Below are positions 28,937 through 36,854 of a stretch of 64,000 bases of DNA, piece by piece. Made by a program: the position numbers and the translations under genes. The stretch's first letter is position 1. Each line of letters begins with the position of its first letter. The DNA is from Verrucomicrobiaceae bacterium (lineage in GTDB: Bacteria > Verrucomicrobiota > Verrucomicrobiia > Verrucomicrobiales > Verrucomicrobiaceae), in NCBI GenBank assembly GCA_016713035.1, contig JADJPW010000001.1, forward strand, positions 1 through 64,000, in the 5' to 3' direction. The notes below the pieces were generated by a model. The model was given only the letters and a program-made list of their open reading frames with translations. It made no database searches and was not told the origin of the DNA.

Positions 28937-29389
28937 ATCGCGCAGTTTTGGCTACGCCTTCTGTGCTTGTTCGTTTTACCGCTCTTGTTGTCTGGCTGCC
29001 TAGACTTCGGAGCAAAAAGCGAGTTTTTAGCCCCAAACGTCACCGATCAGCACCTCTCAATCATCGAAAAGCGCACAGGTATAAAGCTGCCTGAAGGCTC
29101 CATCGGGCAGGCTCTCTACTCCGACGCATCCGGTATTGATCCCTGGATGATTGCCAAGATCCAACTTCCAAACGACAAGGTGGACGACTTCAGGAAGTCC
29201 GAACAGCTTCGGAAAGAAAAATCAGAAAAACATTCCATCACAACGGAGCCAAAACACACCTGGTGGACGCCAGGAAAACTAGAAAGCAACTCATCTGGTC
29301 AATTCATGCAAGCCAACGCCCGTGTGACTTGGTTCTTAGGCCGAGAAGTCTCGAACTACATACTCTTCCTCCGCTGGGATACCTTCTGA
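28892..29389 (+). CDS. Putative lipoprotein, paralogue of 30858-31376
   Basis: I recognise no named family. From ATG 28892 the product is about 165 residues, with a lipoprotein signal (LLCLFVLPLLLSGC). The mature domain shares a clear pattern with the protein at 30858-31376: PNVTDQHLSIIEKRTGIKLPEGSIG against PNVSSAQLADIEKLTGI, then IDPWMIAKIQLP, a WW-P motif (HTWWTPGKLE) and a final ILFLRWDTF. The start is uncertain: the frame is open from 28721, but the upstream part is made of repeat DNA, and a TTG at 28967 would also work. The DNA is more A/T-rich than its flanks. Confidence 0.6.
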   Translation: MAPRLSAHPSAIDSGIAQFWLRLLCLFVLPLLLSGCLDFGAKSEFLAPNVTDQHLSIIEKRTGIKLPEGSIGQALYSDASGIDPWMIAKIQLPNDKVDDFRKSEQLRKEKSEKHSITTEPKHTWWTPGKLESNSSGQFMQANARVTWFLGREVSNYILFLRWDTF

Positions 29390-29411
29390 GCCGTCAAATT
29401 CCACCTGAAAC

Positions 29412-30215
29412 TTGAAAAGCGCCTCCCCATACCCCTTTCCAGGACTGAACCCCTACTTCGAGAGTTGGTGGTTTGAGGTGCACCCGTTGCTGATTGCGCA
29501 TTCTTTGGGCCGCTTGCAGCGTCAGCTACCGAACGGACTTCACGCCTCTATTGAGCACGGAATGACGATATCAGGCACAGGCGGCTGCGAAACGAGCACC
29601 AAACGGCCGGATGTGACCATCACCCGGCTTCGTGAGGATACCCCGACACTTGCTCCACCTGCCAACTACGTCGCTCCGGTGCTGACGAAGATCGTGGCTC
29701 CAAAGCCGCGGCATTTGGACATTCGTGAACTGGATGGCACCCTGATCACTGTGATCGAATACCTAAGCCCGAGCAATAAGCATGCGGGAGGCTCCTTGAT
29801 GTATGCGACCAAGCGCAACGCCATCATGGACGCAGGCGTGAATCTGGTGGAAGTCGATCTTATTCGAAAGTGGGGACTGGCCTTCACCAGATTCGATCCT
29901 TACAACGTCGAGGAGGATGTGGTCAAAAGTCTCGGACGACAGCCCGCCCATGCGGTCATGGTTTTTCGGGCTGAGATACCGGAGCAGCGAGAGATTTATC
30001 CTGTTCACTATCAAAACTCCCTACCCGCCTGCAAGGTGCCACTGCGCCCCGATGACGCTGACATCTGGCTAAACCTTCAAGAACTGGCTGAACTCTGCCA
30101 CGCAGACGCCGCCTTCGATCAGATCACCGATTTTACTCGCGATCCCGAGCCTCCGCTTTTCTCCGAAGACGCCACATGGCTCGATACATATCTAAAAGCC
30201 AAAAAGCTCCGCTGA
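29412..30215 (+). CDS. DUF4058 family protein
   Basis: A 267-residue protein with the DUF4058 pattern. PYPFPGLNPYFESWW at the N-terminus corresponds to the family's FPGMDPYLE start; then come KRPDVTI, TVIEYLSPSNKHAGGSLMYATKRNAIM and NLVEVDLIRKW, and near the C-terminus LPACKVPLRPDDADIWLNLQELAELCHADAAFD. The central E..SP.NK..G motif is reminiscent of restriction-endonuclease-like folds, but no activity is established. The only plausible start is TTG at 29412. It lies in the A/T-richer insert between the DUF1553 and DUF1501 genes, flanked by two paralogous genes. Confidence 0.85.
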   Translation: MKSASPYPFPGLNPYFESWWFEVHPLLIAHSLGRLQRQLPNGLHASIEHGMTISGTGGCETSTKRPDVTITRLREDTPTLAPPANYVAPVLTKIVAPKPRHLDIRELDGTLITVIEYLSPSNKHAGGSLMYATKRNAIMDAGVNLVEVDLIRKWGLAFTRFDPYNVEEDVVKSLGRQPAHAVMVFRAEIPEQREIYPVHYQNSLPACKVPLRPDDADIWLNLQELAELCHADAAFDQITDFTRDPEPPLFSEDATWLDTYLKAKKLR

Positions 30216-30287
30216 GCCCATGATGAACCGCTCCACCGATTTCACATCAAGCATTCAAACACACGCTGGCTTGAGCCTCCAAGCCCC

Positions 30288-30809
30288 ATGAACCATCGCC
30301 AACGCATCTTCCTAAGTTTGCTCATCGTCATCAGCTTGATCGCGCTGGTCGGATGGTGCCTGCTTAAGGTGGGTTACGAGAACGCGGGACCACTCAAGGA
30401 CTCGCAAGGCAATGAACTCGGTTTCAACAAGCCGCTCACCACCGAATTGATGCAGGGGCTTGTTGCGGCGGCTCTGAACGCAGGTTGGAGCAAGTGGTCT
30501 CGCTGCGGCTGGAGCATGGCTTGTGCGATCATGCACCTCTGGGGCCTGTTCTGGCTTTGGCGTCCTTCCTGCACCTCATCGATCGCCCGAACATGGTTTG
30601 CGCTCCAAACCGTCTTTTTCTACCCAGGGCTACTCGGGCTCCTCGTCTGGCCACACCTTCTATTCAGTTCGCAGCCTTGGGATGGCGAGACGATTTCAGA
30701 CATCGCAGACATCTTCGTCACAGCTACCCCATGGCTTCTCATCACCTGGACTTATTTATTCATTACCTGCCGCCAATGCTTATCACAGCCTGAAATGGCA
30801 TTCTCTTAA
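30288..30809 (+). CDS. Hypothetical integral membrane protein
   Basis: No family is recognised. The 173-residue product has about four hydrophobic helices: IFLSLLIVISLIALVGWCLL near the N-terminus, CAIMHLWGLFWLW, ALQTVFFYPGLLGLLVWPHLLF and TPWLLITWTYLFI near the end. It lies 72 bp after the DUF4058 gene and 48 bp before the paralogue gene, all on the + strand, so the four insert genes may form one unit. Confidence 0.6.
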   Translation: MNHRQRIFLSLLIVISLIALVGWCLLKVGYENAGPLKDSQGNELGFNKPLTTELMQGLVAAALNAGWSKWSRCGWSMACAIMHLWGLFWLWRPSCTSSIARTWFALQTVFFYPGLLGLLVWPHLLFSSQPWDGETISDIADIFVTATPWLLITWTYLFITCRQCLSQPEMAFS

Positions 30810-30857
30810 AGCTTTCGACTGGCACCTTTTGCATCTCGATAAACTCATGAACAAGTA

Positions 30858-31376
30858 ATGTACCTCAACCAACCCATCTCCACAGTCACCTCGGGCAATC
30901 CGAGCACATCAATCGGAAAATGGATTGTGCGGAGTTTCTTGGCTCTCGTGGTTGCCACTGTCTTAACTGTTGGCGCTGGCTTACTTTACATCCGAGGCCA
31001 AACATTGGTCGAAACCGTTTACCCGAATGTGTCTTCAGCACAGCTTGCCGACATTGAGAAACTCACTGGCATTACATTCCCATCAGGATCTATCGGGCTT
31101 GGATACGAGTACGATCACTGGACTTGCATAGATCCATCCATGACCGCCAAGGTCCGAATCCCTTCAAACCTGCTCGACGAGTTCAGAACAAACAAACTCC
31201 TCTCTCCCAAGTCAGAGCGCTCCAACATCTCCGCCGATTTTCCTTTGTGGTGGAAGCCTGATGAACTGACTAAGATTGCCGAAGGAGAATACCACACCGA
31301 TGCCGCATGGGTTCAATGGACGCTGGGAACCGAAAGCAACGATCACGTCATCTACATTTACTGGGCGATCTATTAA
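30858..31376 (+). CDS. Hypothetical membrane-anchored protein, paralogue of 28892-29389
   Basis: The 172-residue product has one N-terminal membrane helix (FLALVVATVLTVGAGLLYI) followed by an extracytoplasmic domain. That domain matches the lipoprotein at 28892: PNVSSAQLADIEKLTGITF, PSGSIG, IDPSMTAKVRIP, the WW-P motif (LWWKPDELTK) and a final VIYIYWAIY. The two differ in anchoring (lipid against helix). The shared domain is not one I can name. The pair brackets DUF4058 and the membrane protein. Confidence 0.65.
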   Translation: MYLNQPISTVTSGNPSTSIGKWIVRSFLALVVATVLTVGAGLLYIRGQTLVETVYPNVSSAQLADIEKLTGITFPSGSIGLGYEYDHWTCIDPSMTAKVRIPSNLLDEFRTNKLLSPKSERSNISADFPLWWKPDELTKIAEGEYHTDAAWVQWTLGTESNDHVIYIYWAIY

Positions 31377-31425
31377 AGACTTTACGCCGACCACCTTGAA
31401 ACTTTAAACCTCACCCCCCCCCATC

Positions 31426-32853
31426 ATGTCCCCCTTCTCTCGCCGCCAATTCTTCACCAACGGCTCCCATCTCCTCGGTGGGGCCGCTTTGACTTCGCTT
31501 TTCGGTCAGTCCATCGCTCAGGCGGCCTCGCATGCCGCCAGCGGGCCGCATTTTGCGCCGAAGGCGAAGCGTGTCATCTACCTGCACATGGTCGGCGGGC
31601 CTTCGCAGATGGATCTTTTCGATCACAAGCCGGAAATGATGAAGTGGTATGACAAAGACCTGCCGGACAGTGTGCGTCAGGGCCAACGACTCACGACAAT
31701 GACCAGCGGGCAGGCACGTTTTCCCATCGCGCCGTCGAAGTTCGACTTTAGCGCAGCGGGCCAATGCGGCATTATGATGAATACCGAACTGCTGCCGAAT
31801 TTGGCCAAGAAGGCGGACGAAATCTGCTGGATGCGCTCGCTGCACACGGAGGCGATCAATCACGAACCAGCCATCGCGGCGATGCAGACAGGGAATCAGA
31901 TCGGCGGGCGTCCCTGCCTCGGCTCCTGGGCCTCTTATGGCCTGGGATCGACGAATGAGAACCTGCCGACCTTTGTCGTGCTCGTGGCCACGCCGACGAA
32001 TCGCGAACAAGAGCAGGCCATTTCTTCACGCCTGTGGAGCAGCGGCTATCTGCCGGGCGAGCACGCAGGCGTGAGCTTCCGCAGCAAGGGCGATCCCATT
32101 CTCTTCATCAACAACCCGCCCGGCGTGCCGGATAGCGTGCGCAAACGCACCATCGAAGGTTTGAACGCGCTCAACGAACTCAACTACCAGCAGGTCGGCG
32201 ATCCCGAGACGCACACGCGCATCCAACAGTATGAAATGGCCTTCCGCATGCAGGCCAGCGTGCCAGAGCTGACCGATCTGAGCAAAGAATCCGAGGCCAC
32301 CATGAAGCTCTACGGTGACGACGCGAAGAAACCGGGCTCCTTTGCCAATAGCGTGCTCATGGCTCGCAGGCTCGCTGAACGTGGCGTGCGCTTCATCCAG
32401 CTCTACCACAACAACTGGGATCACCACAGCAACGTCGGCGGTCGCATGCCCAGCCAGTGCAAAGACGTGGATCAGCCCTGCTATGCGCTGCTGGAGGATC
32501 TTAAGCAACGCGGCATGCTGGATGACACGCTCGTCATTTGGGGCGGTGAATTCGGCCGCACCATCTACTCCCAGGGCGGCCTCTCGAAGGAAAACTACGG
32601 ACGTGATCACCACCCACGCTGCTTTAGCATGTGGATGGCCGGTGGCGGAGCCAAAGGCGGCACGATCTACGGGGAAACGGATGATTTCAGCTACAACATC
32701 GTCAAAGACCCGCTGCACATCAGTGACTTCCACGCCACAGTGCTGCACCTACTAGGCTTCCATGCAGATCGCTTCAGCTTCAAGACTCAGGGACTCGATG
32801 GAAAGCTCATCGGCATCAATCCAGCAAAGCCAGTGAAGGCGCTGATGGCTTGA
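31426..32853 (+). CDS. DUF1501 family secreted protein
   Basis: An intact 475-residue DUF1501 protein. The N-terminus SRRQFFTNGSHLLGGAALTSLF is a Tat-type signal, so it is probably exported folded. Family motifs are KRVIYLHMVGGPSQMDLFDHKP, NQIGGRPCLGSWASYGLG, FANSVLMARRLAERGVRFIQLYH, LVIWGGEFGRTIYSQ and GRDHHPRCFSMWMAGGGAKGG. The fold resembles alkaline phosphatase/sulfatases; the substrate is unknown. It normally sits right behind a DUF1553 gene, here 2.7 kb away because of the DUF4058 insert. A run of nine C (31414-31422) just before the ATG leaves no clear ribosome binding site. Confidence 0.92.
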   Translation: MSPFSRRQFFTNGSHLLGGAALTSLFGQSIAQAASHAASGPHFAPKAKRVIYLHMVGGPSQMDLFDHKPEMMKWYDKDLPDSVRQGQRLTTMTSGQARFPIAPSKFDFSAAGQCGIMMNTELLPNLAKKADEICWMRSLHTEAINHEPAIAAMQTGNQIGGRPCLGSWASYGLGSTNENLPTFVVLVATPTNREQEQAISSRLWSSGYLPGEHAGVSFRSKGDPILFINNPPGVPDSVRKRTIEGLNALNELNYQQVGDPETHTRIQQYEMAFRMQASVPELTDLSKESEATMKLYGDDAKKPGSFANSVLMARRLAERGVRFIQLYHNNWDHHSNVGGRMPSQCKDVDQPCYALLEDLKQRGMLDDTLVIWGGEFGRTIYSQGGLSKENYGRDHHPRCFSMWMAGGGAKGGTIYGETDDFSYNIVKDPLHISDFHATVLHLLGFHADRFSFKTQGLDGKLIGINPAKPVKALMA

Positions 32854-32886
32854 TGGAGCACCGAAAAGGAACTTCACCATTCCAGA

Positions 32887-33170
32887 TTACACTTTCAGCG
32901 CTTTTCGGCGGCGCTGGAGTGCCTCGCACGCCCCGATCAGCAAAAGCAGCGCCCTACCAGGCTCCGTTGCTCCAGCGATGATGAAGCCCAGAAAGCCCTC
33001 TGTGCCTGGGAAGAGTTGATTCGCGCCTGCACCCATGTGATTGTTCGGACTGACGAAAACGCCAATACGGCGGGAGAAGATGGCAATGGCGCAGGCATCC
33101 CTCGTTTTTCGGATTTCGTAGCCGCTGCTGATATCCGCAGTAGCGGAGAAGATGGATCTTTCCTGAAATG
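32887..33170 (-). pseudogene. C-terminal remnant of a PEP-CTERM-like surface protein
   Basis: This 323-bp gap between the DUF1501 and dgkA genes holds an open minus-strand frame with no start codon. It reads ...IFSRRIGVFVSPNNHMGAGANQ, then LFPGTEGFLGF and TEPGRALLLLIGACEALQRR, with a stop at 32887-32889. The end has the layout of a PEP-CTERM sorting signal: an EP motif, a hydrophobic stretch and an Arg/Lys cluster. The upstream part of such a gene is missing, so this is most likely a decayed fragment. Confidence 0.45.
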
Positions 33171-33176
33171 ATTTTC

Positions 33177-33554
33177 CTAGAAAGAAAAGAGCCGCGGAAG
33201 AAAGACTAAGGCACCTATGGCACTGGCGGCGATACTGGCGACGAGTACGGCAGCGGCAGCGGCATCTTTGATGTCGCGGATGGCGTCTTCTCGCTCTCGG
33301 CTGACTCGATCAGCGAGCCATTCGAGAGCGGTGTTGGCCAGTTCTGCCGTCCAGACGAGGCCTGAGGCCAGAATGACTGCACACCACTCCCAAATCGCGA
33401 TTTGCAGCTCCCAACCGAGTGCGATGACCGTCATGAGCGCCACGGCATGTATGCGCAGATTTCTCTGGGTGCGCAGAGCGATGCCTATACCTCGAAAAGC
33501 ATGCCCGAAGCCACGCAGGAATGCGTGGAGACTGCTGGAGGGGCTACTCTTCAT
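33177..33554 (-). CDS. dgkA: Diacylglycerol kinase / undecaprenol kinase family protein
   Basis: A small membrane kinase of 125 residues. It has an amphipathic N-terminus (FLRGFGHAFRGIGIALRTQRNLRIHAVA) and three membrane helices. The family active-site segments are visible as ELANTALEWLADRV and DIKDAAAAAVLV. It phosphorylates a membrane lipid alcohol (diacylglycerol or undecaprenol), recycling lipids of envelope synthesis. Which lipid it uses cannot be told from the sequence. It follows the gene at 33579-34601 by 24 bp and may be cotranscribed with it. Confidence 0.88.
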   Translation of the reverse strand: MKSSPSSSLHAFLRGFGHAFRGIGIALRTQRNLRIHAVALMTVIALGWELQIAIWEWCAVILASGLVWTAELANTALEWLADRVSREREDAIRDIKDAAAAAVLVASIAASAIGALVFLPRLFSF

Positions 33555-33578
33555 CCGAGGAAGACATTTTTATGAGGC

Positions 33579-34601
33579 TCAGCCTCCAGTGCCTGTTGGT
33601 GTGGCGGGTGCCCCGCCGGAGGGTGCTGCTGCGCCGACGGCCGAGCGCAGCTCTTCGAGCCACTGTGGGGCGTCTGGATGGCCTGGATAGGCTTTGATAT
33701 GATTGAGCATGTCTGCCAGCGCATTCACGGGAGATGGGCCATTGGCGACGAGATATTTGGCCCGCTGCCATTTCATGGGAGGCAGCTCCTGCTGCCCCCA
33801 GATCATGAATTCTGGCTCCGGCATGCGAGCTTTGTTCAAAATGGTCTCCGCACTGAGGCGTGCATCCCATTGAGCAGAGAGCTCTTCCTTACGCCCATCT
33901 GCTAAGTAAATGGGAAGGATTGTATCATTCCACATGGCGCCGAGGTTCAGCGGATTGGTCGTCCAACCATCCGCTGAGACAAAGCGCCGAATCTGGAGGG
34001 CATCGACGATGACGCTGCCACCGAGATCTCGTCCGAGGGTCTGTCCCGCACGGCCTTTGAGCTTGTCTGCGCTGGCGACGACTTTTTGGATGTAGGCCTG
34101 TAGCTTGGGCAGGAGCTTGGTGCGGTCCTCTGCCTTCGTTTCATGTGCTTCGAGGGTGAGTAGGAGATATTCGATCTGGAGTTTCGCCGCAGCACCCAGG
34201 TCTCCCTGGTCCTCTTCATTGCCATCTTTGCGGCGCTCTGCCTGGCGCTCCATTTGCTCTTTGCGATCTCGCTCTTCTGTTTTGGCCAAGTCTTTGCGCT
34301 CGATGTTGACGAGTTTTTCGCAGTCGAGGTGGAAATTAAGCGCCGCAGCCTCACTCGCGACGGCCGAGCGTAGTTTGGCCATGATCGATGTGAGGGAGCT
34401 GTTGCGCATTTCTAGGATTTGCTTTTCCACATCCACGAGCTGCTTTGTGATGACCTCGATCTGCTGCGGAGTGAGCGGCACAACGGGCAGTGCAAGAGCC
34501 TCCGGTTGCTGTTCCCGCTGGCGGCCACGCTGTTGAGCGTAACTAGGTGCAGACACTGCGGACAGTAGGATGAATGAAAAAAGAATGCGAGGGATGCTCA
34601 T
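33579..34601 (-). CDS. Hypothetical secreted protein with coiled coil
   Basis: I do not recognise a family. The 340-residue product has a signal peptide (ILFSFILLSAVSAPSYAQ). A helical, charged region follows (LDCEKLVNIERKDLAKTEERDRKEQMERQAERRK, about residues 90-125), likely a coiled coil. The C-terminal part is mixed and Trp-containing (MWNDTILPIYLADG, FMIWGQQELPPMKWQRAKYLV), and the tail is rich in Gly, Pro, Ala and Thr. It is probably periplasmic. The next 170 bp (34602-34771) hold no feature I can name apart from possible promoters for this gene and for the divergent methyltransferase. Confidence 0.6.
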   Translation of the reverse strand: MSIPRILFSFILLSAVSAPSYAQQRGRQREQQPEALALPVVPLTPQQIEVITKQLVDVEKQILEMRNSSLTSIMAKLRSAVASEAAALNFHLDCEKLVNIERKDLAKTEERDRKEQMERQAERRKDGNEEDQGDLGAAAKLQIEYLLLTLEAHETKAEDRTKLLPKLQAYIQKVVASADKLKGRAGQTLGRDLGGSVIVDALQIRRFVSADGWTTNPLNLGAMWNDTILPIYLADGRKEELSAQWDARLSAETILNKARMPEPEFMIWGQQELPPMKWQRAKYLVANGPSPVNALADMLNHIKAYPGHPDAPQWLEELRSAVGAAAPSGGAPATPTGTGG

Positions 34602-34771
34602 GGCGTGGTGGGAGGGACGTAAGGAGAATGAACGGTCTAACCGCAGAGTGGAACGATTGGAAGTCGGAAAAGTTTGGAGATAAATCTCATCTTTACTGAC
34701 CTAGAGGAGACGAAGCTAGCTGGAATGCTCTGCATATTCTTCTTCCCAAATTAGTTAAGAGATGCTAAACA

Positions 34772-35737
34772 ATGCGCTCTCCCATGCCTCCCGCCGTCCT
34801 CACAGAGCGTCCAATCGCGAAATCGAAGAGCATGCCGTGCCCACTGATCGACCTTGATACCGTGGTGCATGACCTCATCGCTACGGGTGGCCCGATGCCG
34901 GAGGATTACACGGCGGTGAATCTCCAGCTCCGCGTGCTCGGTGATGCTGTGCGCGAGGGCTCGCTCAAACGGGCTGATGTCCTGGCCTATGCACGGGATA
35001 TGACGGCGCGGAACTTCCTCGGCACGATGCAGTCACAGGCGCTGGAGCGGAAATACGGATACAGCGGCGACTTCGAGATCATCGACGCGATCTACCGCAT
35101 GCAGACATCTCCTCTACCCAATTTGACGCGGTGGGACCTCTTTTTTCATGCCCAGGCGGCTCCGATGGCGGTGCGAAATCGCAAGTCCTACTTCCAAACC
35201 CTTCTGGATGCGCACCTCGCCGATGTGCCGAAAGGCCGCCCTCTCCGCGTGCTCAATGTAGCAAGTGGCCCAGCCCGGGATTTACGCGAGTGGCTGTTGG
35301 AAAATCCCCGTGCTGATGTGTTCATCGACTGCATCGACGCGGATGTGCATGCCATCGACCATGCGCGGCGCCTCTGTGCCCCATTCGCTAGCAAAGTGGA
35401 GTTCCATCATCGCAATGCGCTGCGCTTTTTACCCTCAAAGGGATACGACCTAGTCTGGTCCGCTGGTTTGTTCGATTACCTGATGGATCGCAGTTTTGTA
35501 TTCCTGCTAAAATCGCTGATGGCCGTGACACGACCCGGTGGAGAGATCGTGGTGGGGAATTTCTCCGACTTCAATCCAAGCCGCGACTACATGGAGCTAC
35601 TGGGCGACTGGGTGCTGAACCACCGCTCTGCCGAGCACGTCAGTGGCCTCGGTCGTGAGGCAGGTGCTCCGCCAGATCACATCCGCGTGGGCTGGGAGCC
35701 GCAGGGGGTGAATCTCTTCCTTCATGTGCGGCGCTGA
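34772..35737 (+). CDS. Class I SAM-dependent methyltransferase
   Basis: A 321-residue protein with a class I methyltransferase core in its C-terminal half. Motif I is RVLNVASGPARDLREWLL, the acidic strand end is IDCIDADVHAIDHARRL, and motif IV/post is YDLVWSAGLFDYLMDRSF followed by TRPGGEIVVGNF. The N-terminal 120 residues are helical and may bind the substrate (a Crp/cyclic-nucleotide-linked type is possible, but no such domain is seen). The substrate is unknown. ATG 34832 (MPCPLIDL) is an alternative start, 20 codons in. Confidence 0.8.
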   Translation: MRSPMPPAVLTERPIAKSKSMPCPLIDLDTVVHDLIATGGPMPEDYTAVNLQLRVLGDAVREGSLKRADVLAYARDMTARNFLGTMQSQALERKYGYSGDFEIIDAIYRMQTSPLPNLTRWDLFFHAQAAPMAVRNRKSYFQTLLDAHLADVPKGRPLRVLNVASGPARDLREWLLENPRADVFIDCIDADVHAIDHARRLCAPFASKVEFHHRNALRFLPSKGYDLVWSAGLFDYLMDRSFVFLLKSLMAVTRPGGEIVVGNFSDFNPSRDYMELLGDWVLNHRSAEHVSGLGREAGAPPDHIRVGWEPQGVNLFLHVRR

Positions 35738-35828
35738 GTGTTTTCACGCGGCTCCGCGAGGGCTGAAAATAGAAAAAGCTCCCCGCTCTTGCGCCACGGC
35801 GCTGCCTCCGCATGTATCGTGCTGATTC

Positions 35829-36854
35829 ATGACTGATTTTGCTTTGTTCCGACTGCCGGATGGCCGTGCGTGGCTGGGTGAGGGGCCTTTCGAGGCACTT
35901 TCCGCTGCGCCGCCGAATGGTGGTGCCTTTTACATCAATGACTTCGATTTGAGTGATCCGCTGCCGTGGAAGCGGCCTGCGCGGCTGCACACGCTGACGC
36001 TGGAAAATCACGCGGCACTGCTCCAGCTCAATGGCGCACGCCCTCCTGTCATCAACTGGGCCAAGCCGGCCACCGAGTGGTTTAAGATGGCCTTCCGCCG
36101 CATCCGCCGTGAGGTACTGGCACGCCGGATTGAGAAAATGGTGCCCGTACTTACCGAAAAGGGCACTTTGGCCTCTGGCAGCCCGCTTCGACTCATCGAG
36201 CGCATTCTCGCTGCACCCGCGAATATGTGGGCCTACGCCCGCTGGCAGCAAAACAGCGGTTTCCTCGGAGCGACGCCCGAGCTCCTCTTCCGCATCCAAG
36301 ATGGGGAACTGGAAACCATGGCTCTCGCAGGCACCGCGAAGCCCGGTAGCAGCGTGGAGACTTTCCAAAATGACGTGAAGGAGATCGACGAGCACGAGAT
36401 CGTCGTCCGCTACCTCACTGAGAGGTTAGCCTCACTCGGCACCGTCACGCGTGAGCCACGCACATTCTGCCAGACCTCCGGCCTCACTCATTTCCAAAGC
36501 GCCATCCGTGTGAAAATGACGCAACAGGCCGATCCCGCTGCGCTGGTGCCATTTCTACATCCGACGCCTGCGGTCGGCTGTTTGCCACGAGATGAGGGCA
36601 CCCTGGAGCGGCTGCGTGAGTATCGCCGCCAGCTACATGTACCGGGCTTTTTCGGGGCACCCTTCGGCTTTGTGGAGCCAGGTGGTGCCAAAACGCACCT
36701 CGTCGTCGCGATCCGTGGCATTGAGGGAGATGGGGAGCACATCCGCCTGCCCTCTGGCTGCGGCATCGTCTGCGGCAGTGCCTTTGACCATGAGTGGCGG
36801 GAGCTACGACTGAAGCGTGAGGCGGTGATGCGCCTCATGGGGCTCCAGGCCTAA
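35829..36854 (+). CDS. Isochorismate synthase / chorismate-binding enzyme
   Basis: A chorismate-binding enzyme of 341 residues, most like isochorismate synthases (MenF/EntC), which feed menaquinone or siderophore synthesis. Visible motifs: GFLGATPELLFRIQDGELETMALAGTAKPG, VKEIDEHEIVVRYL, TSGLTHFQSAI, LHPTPAVGCLPR and SGCGIVCGSAFDHEWRELRLK. It is shorter at the N-terminus than anthranilate synthase I, which favours isochorismate synthase; the exact product remains inference. Its TAA overlaps the ATG of the following histidine kinase by one base. No other menaquinone gene is in view. Confidence 0.85.
   Translation: MTDFALFRLPDGRAWLGEGPFEALSAAPPNGGAFYINDFDLSDPLPWKRPARLHTLTLENHAALLQLNGARPPVINWAKPATEWFKMAFRRIRREVLARRIEKMVPVLTEKGTLASGSPLRLIERILAAPANMWAYARWQQNSGFLGATPELLFRIQDGELETMALAGTAKPGSSVETFQNDVKEIDEHEIVVRYLTERLASLGTVTREPRTFCQTSGLTHFQSAIRVKMTQQADPAALVPFLHPTPAVGCLPRDEGTLERLREYRRQLHVPGFFGAPFGFVEPGGAKTHLVVAIRGIEGDGEHIRLPSGCGIVCGSAFDHEWRELRLKREAVMRLMGLQA

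Noticed and set aside
28795..29094. Second plus-frame ORF overlapping the lipoprotein gene
   Set aside because: It is Arg-rich, runs across the hairpin element and has no relation to the paralogue at 30858.
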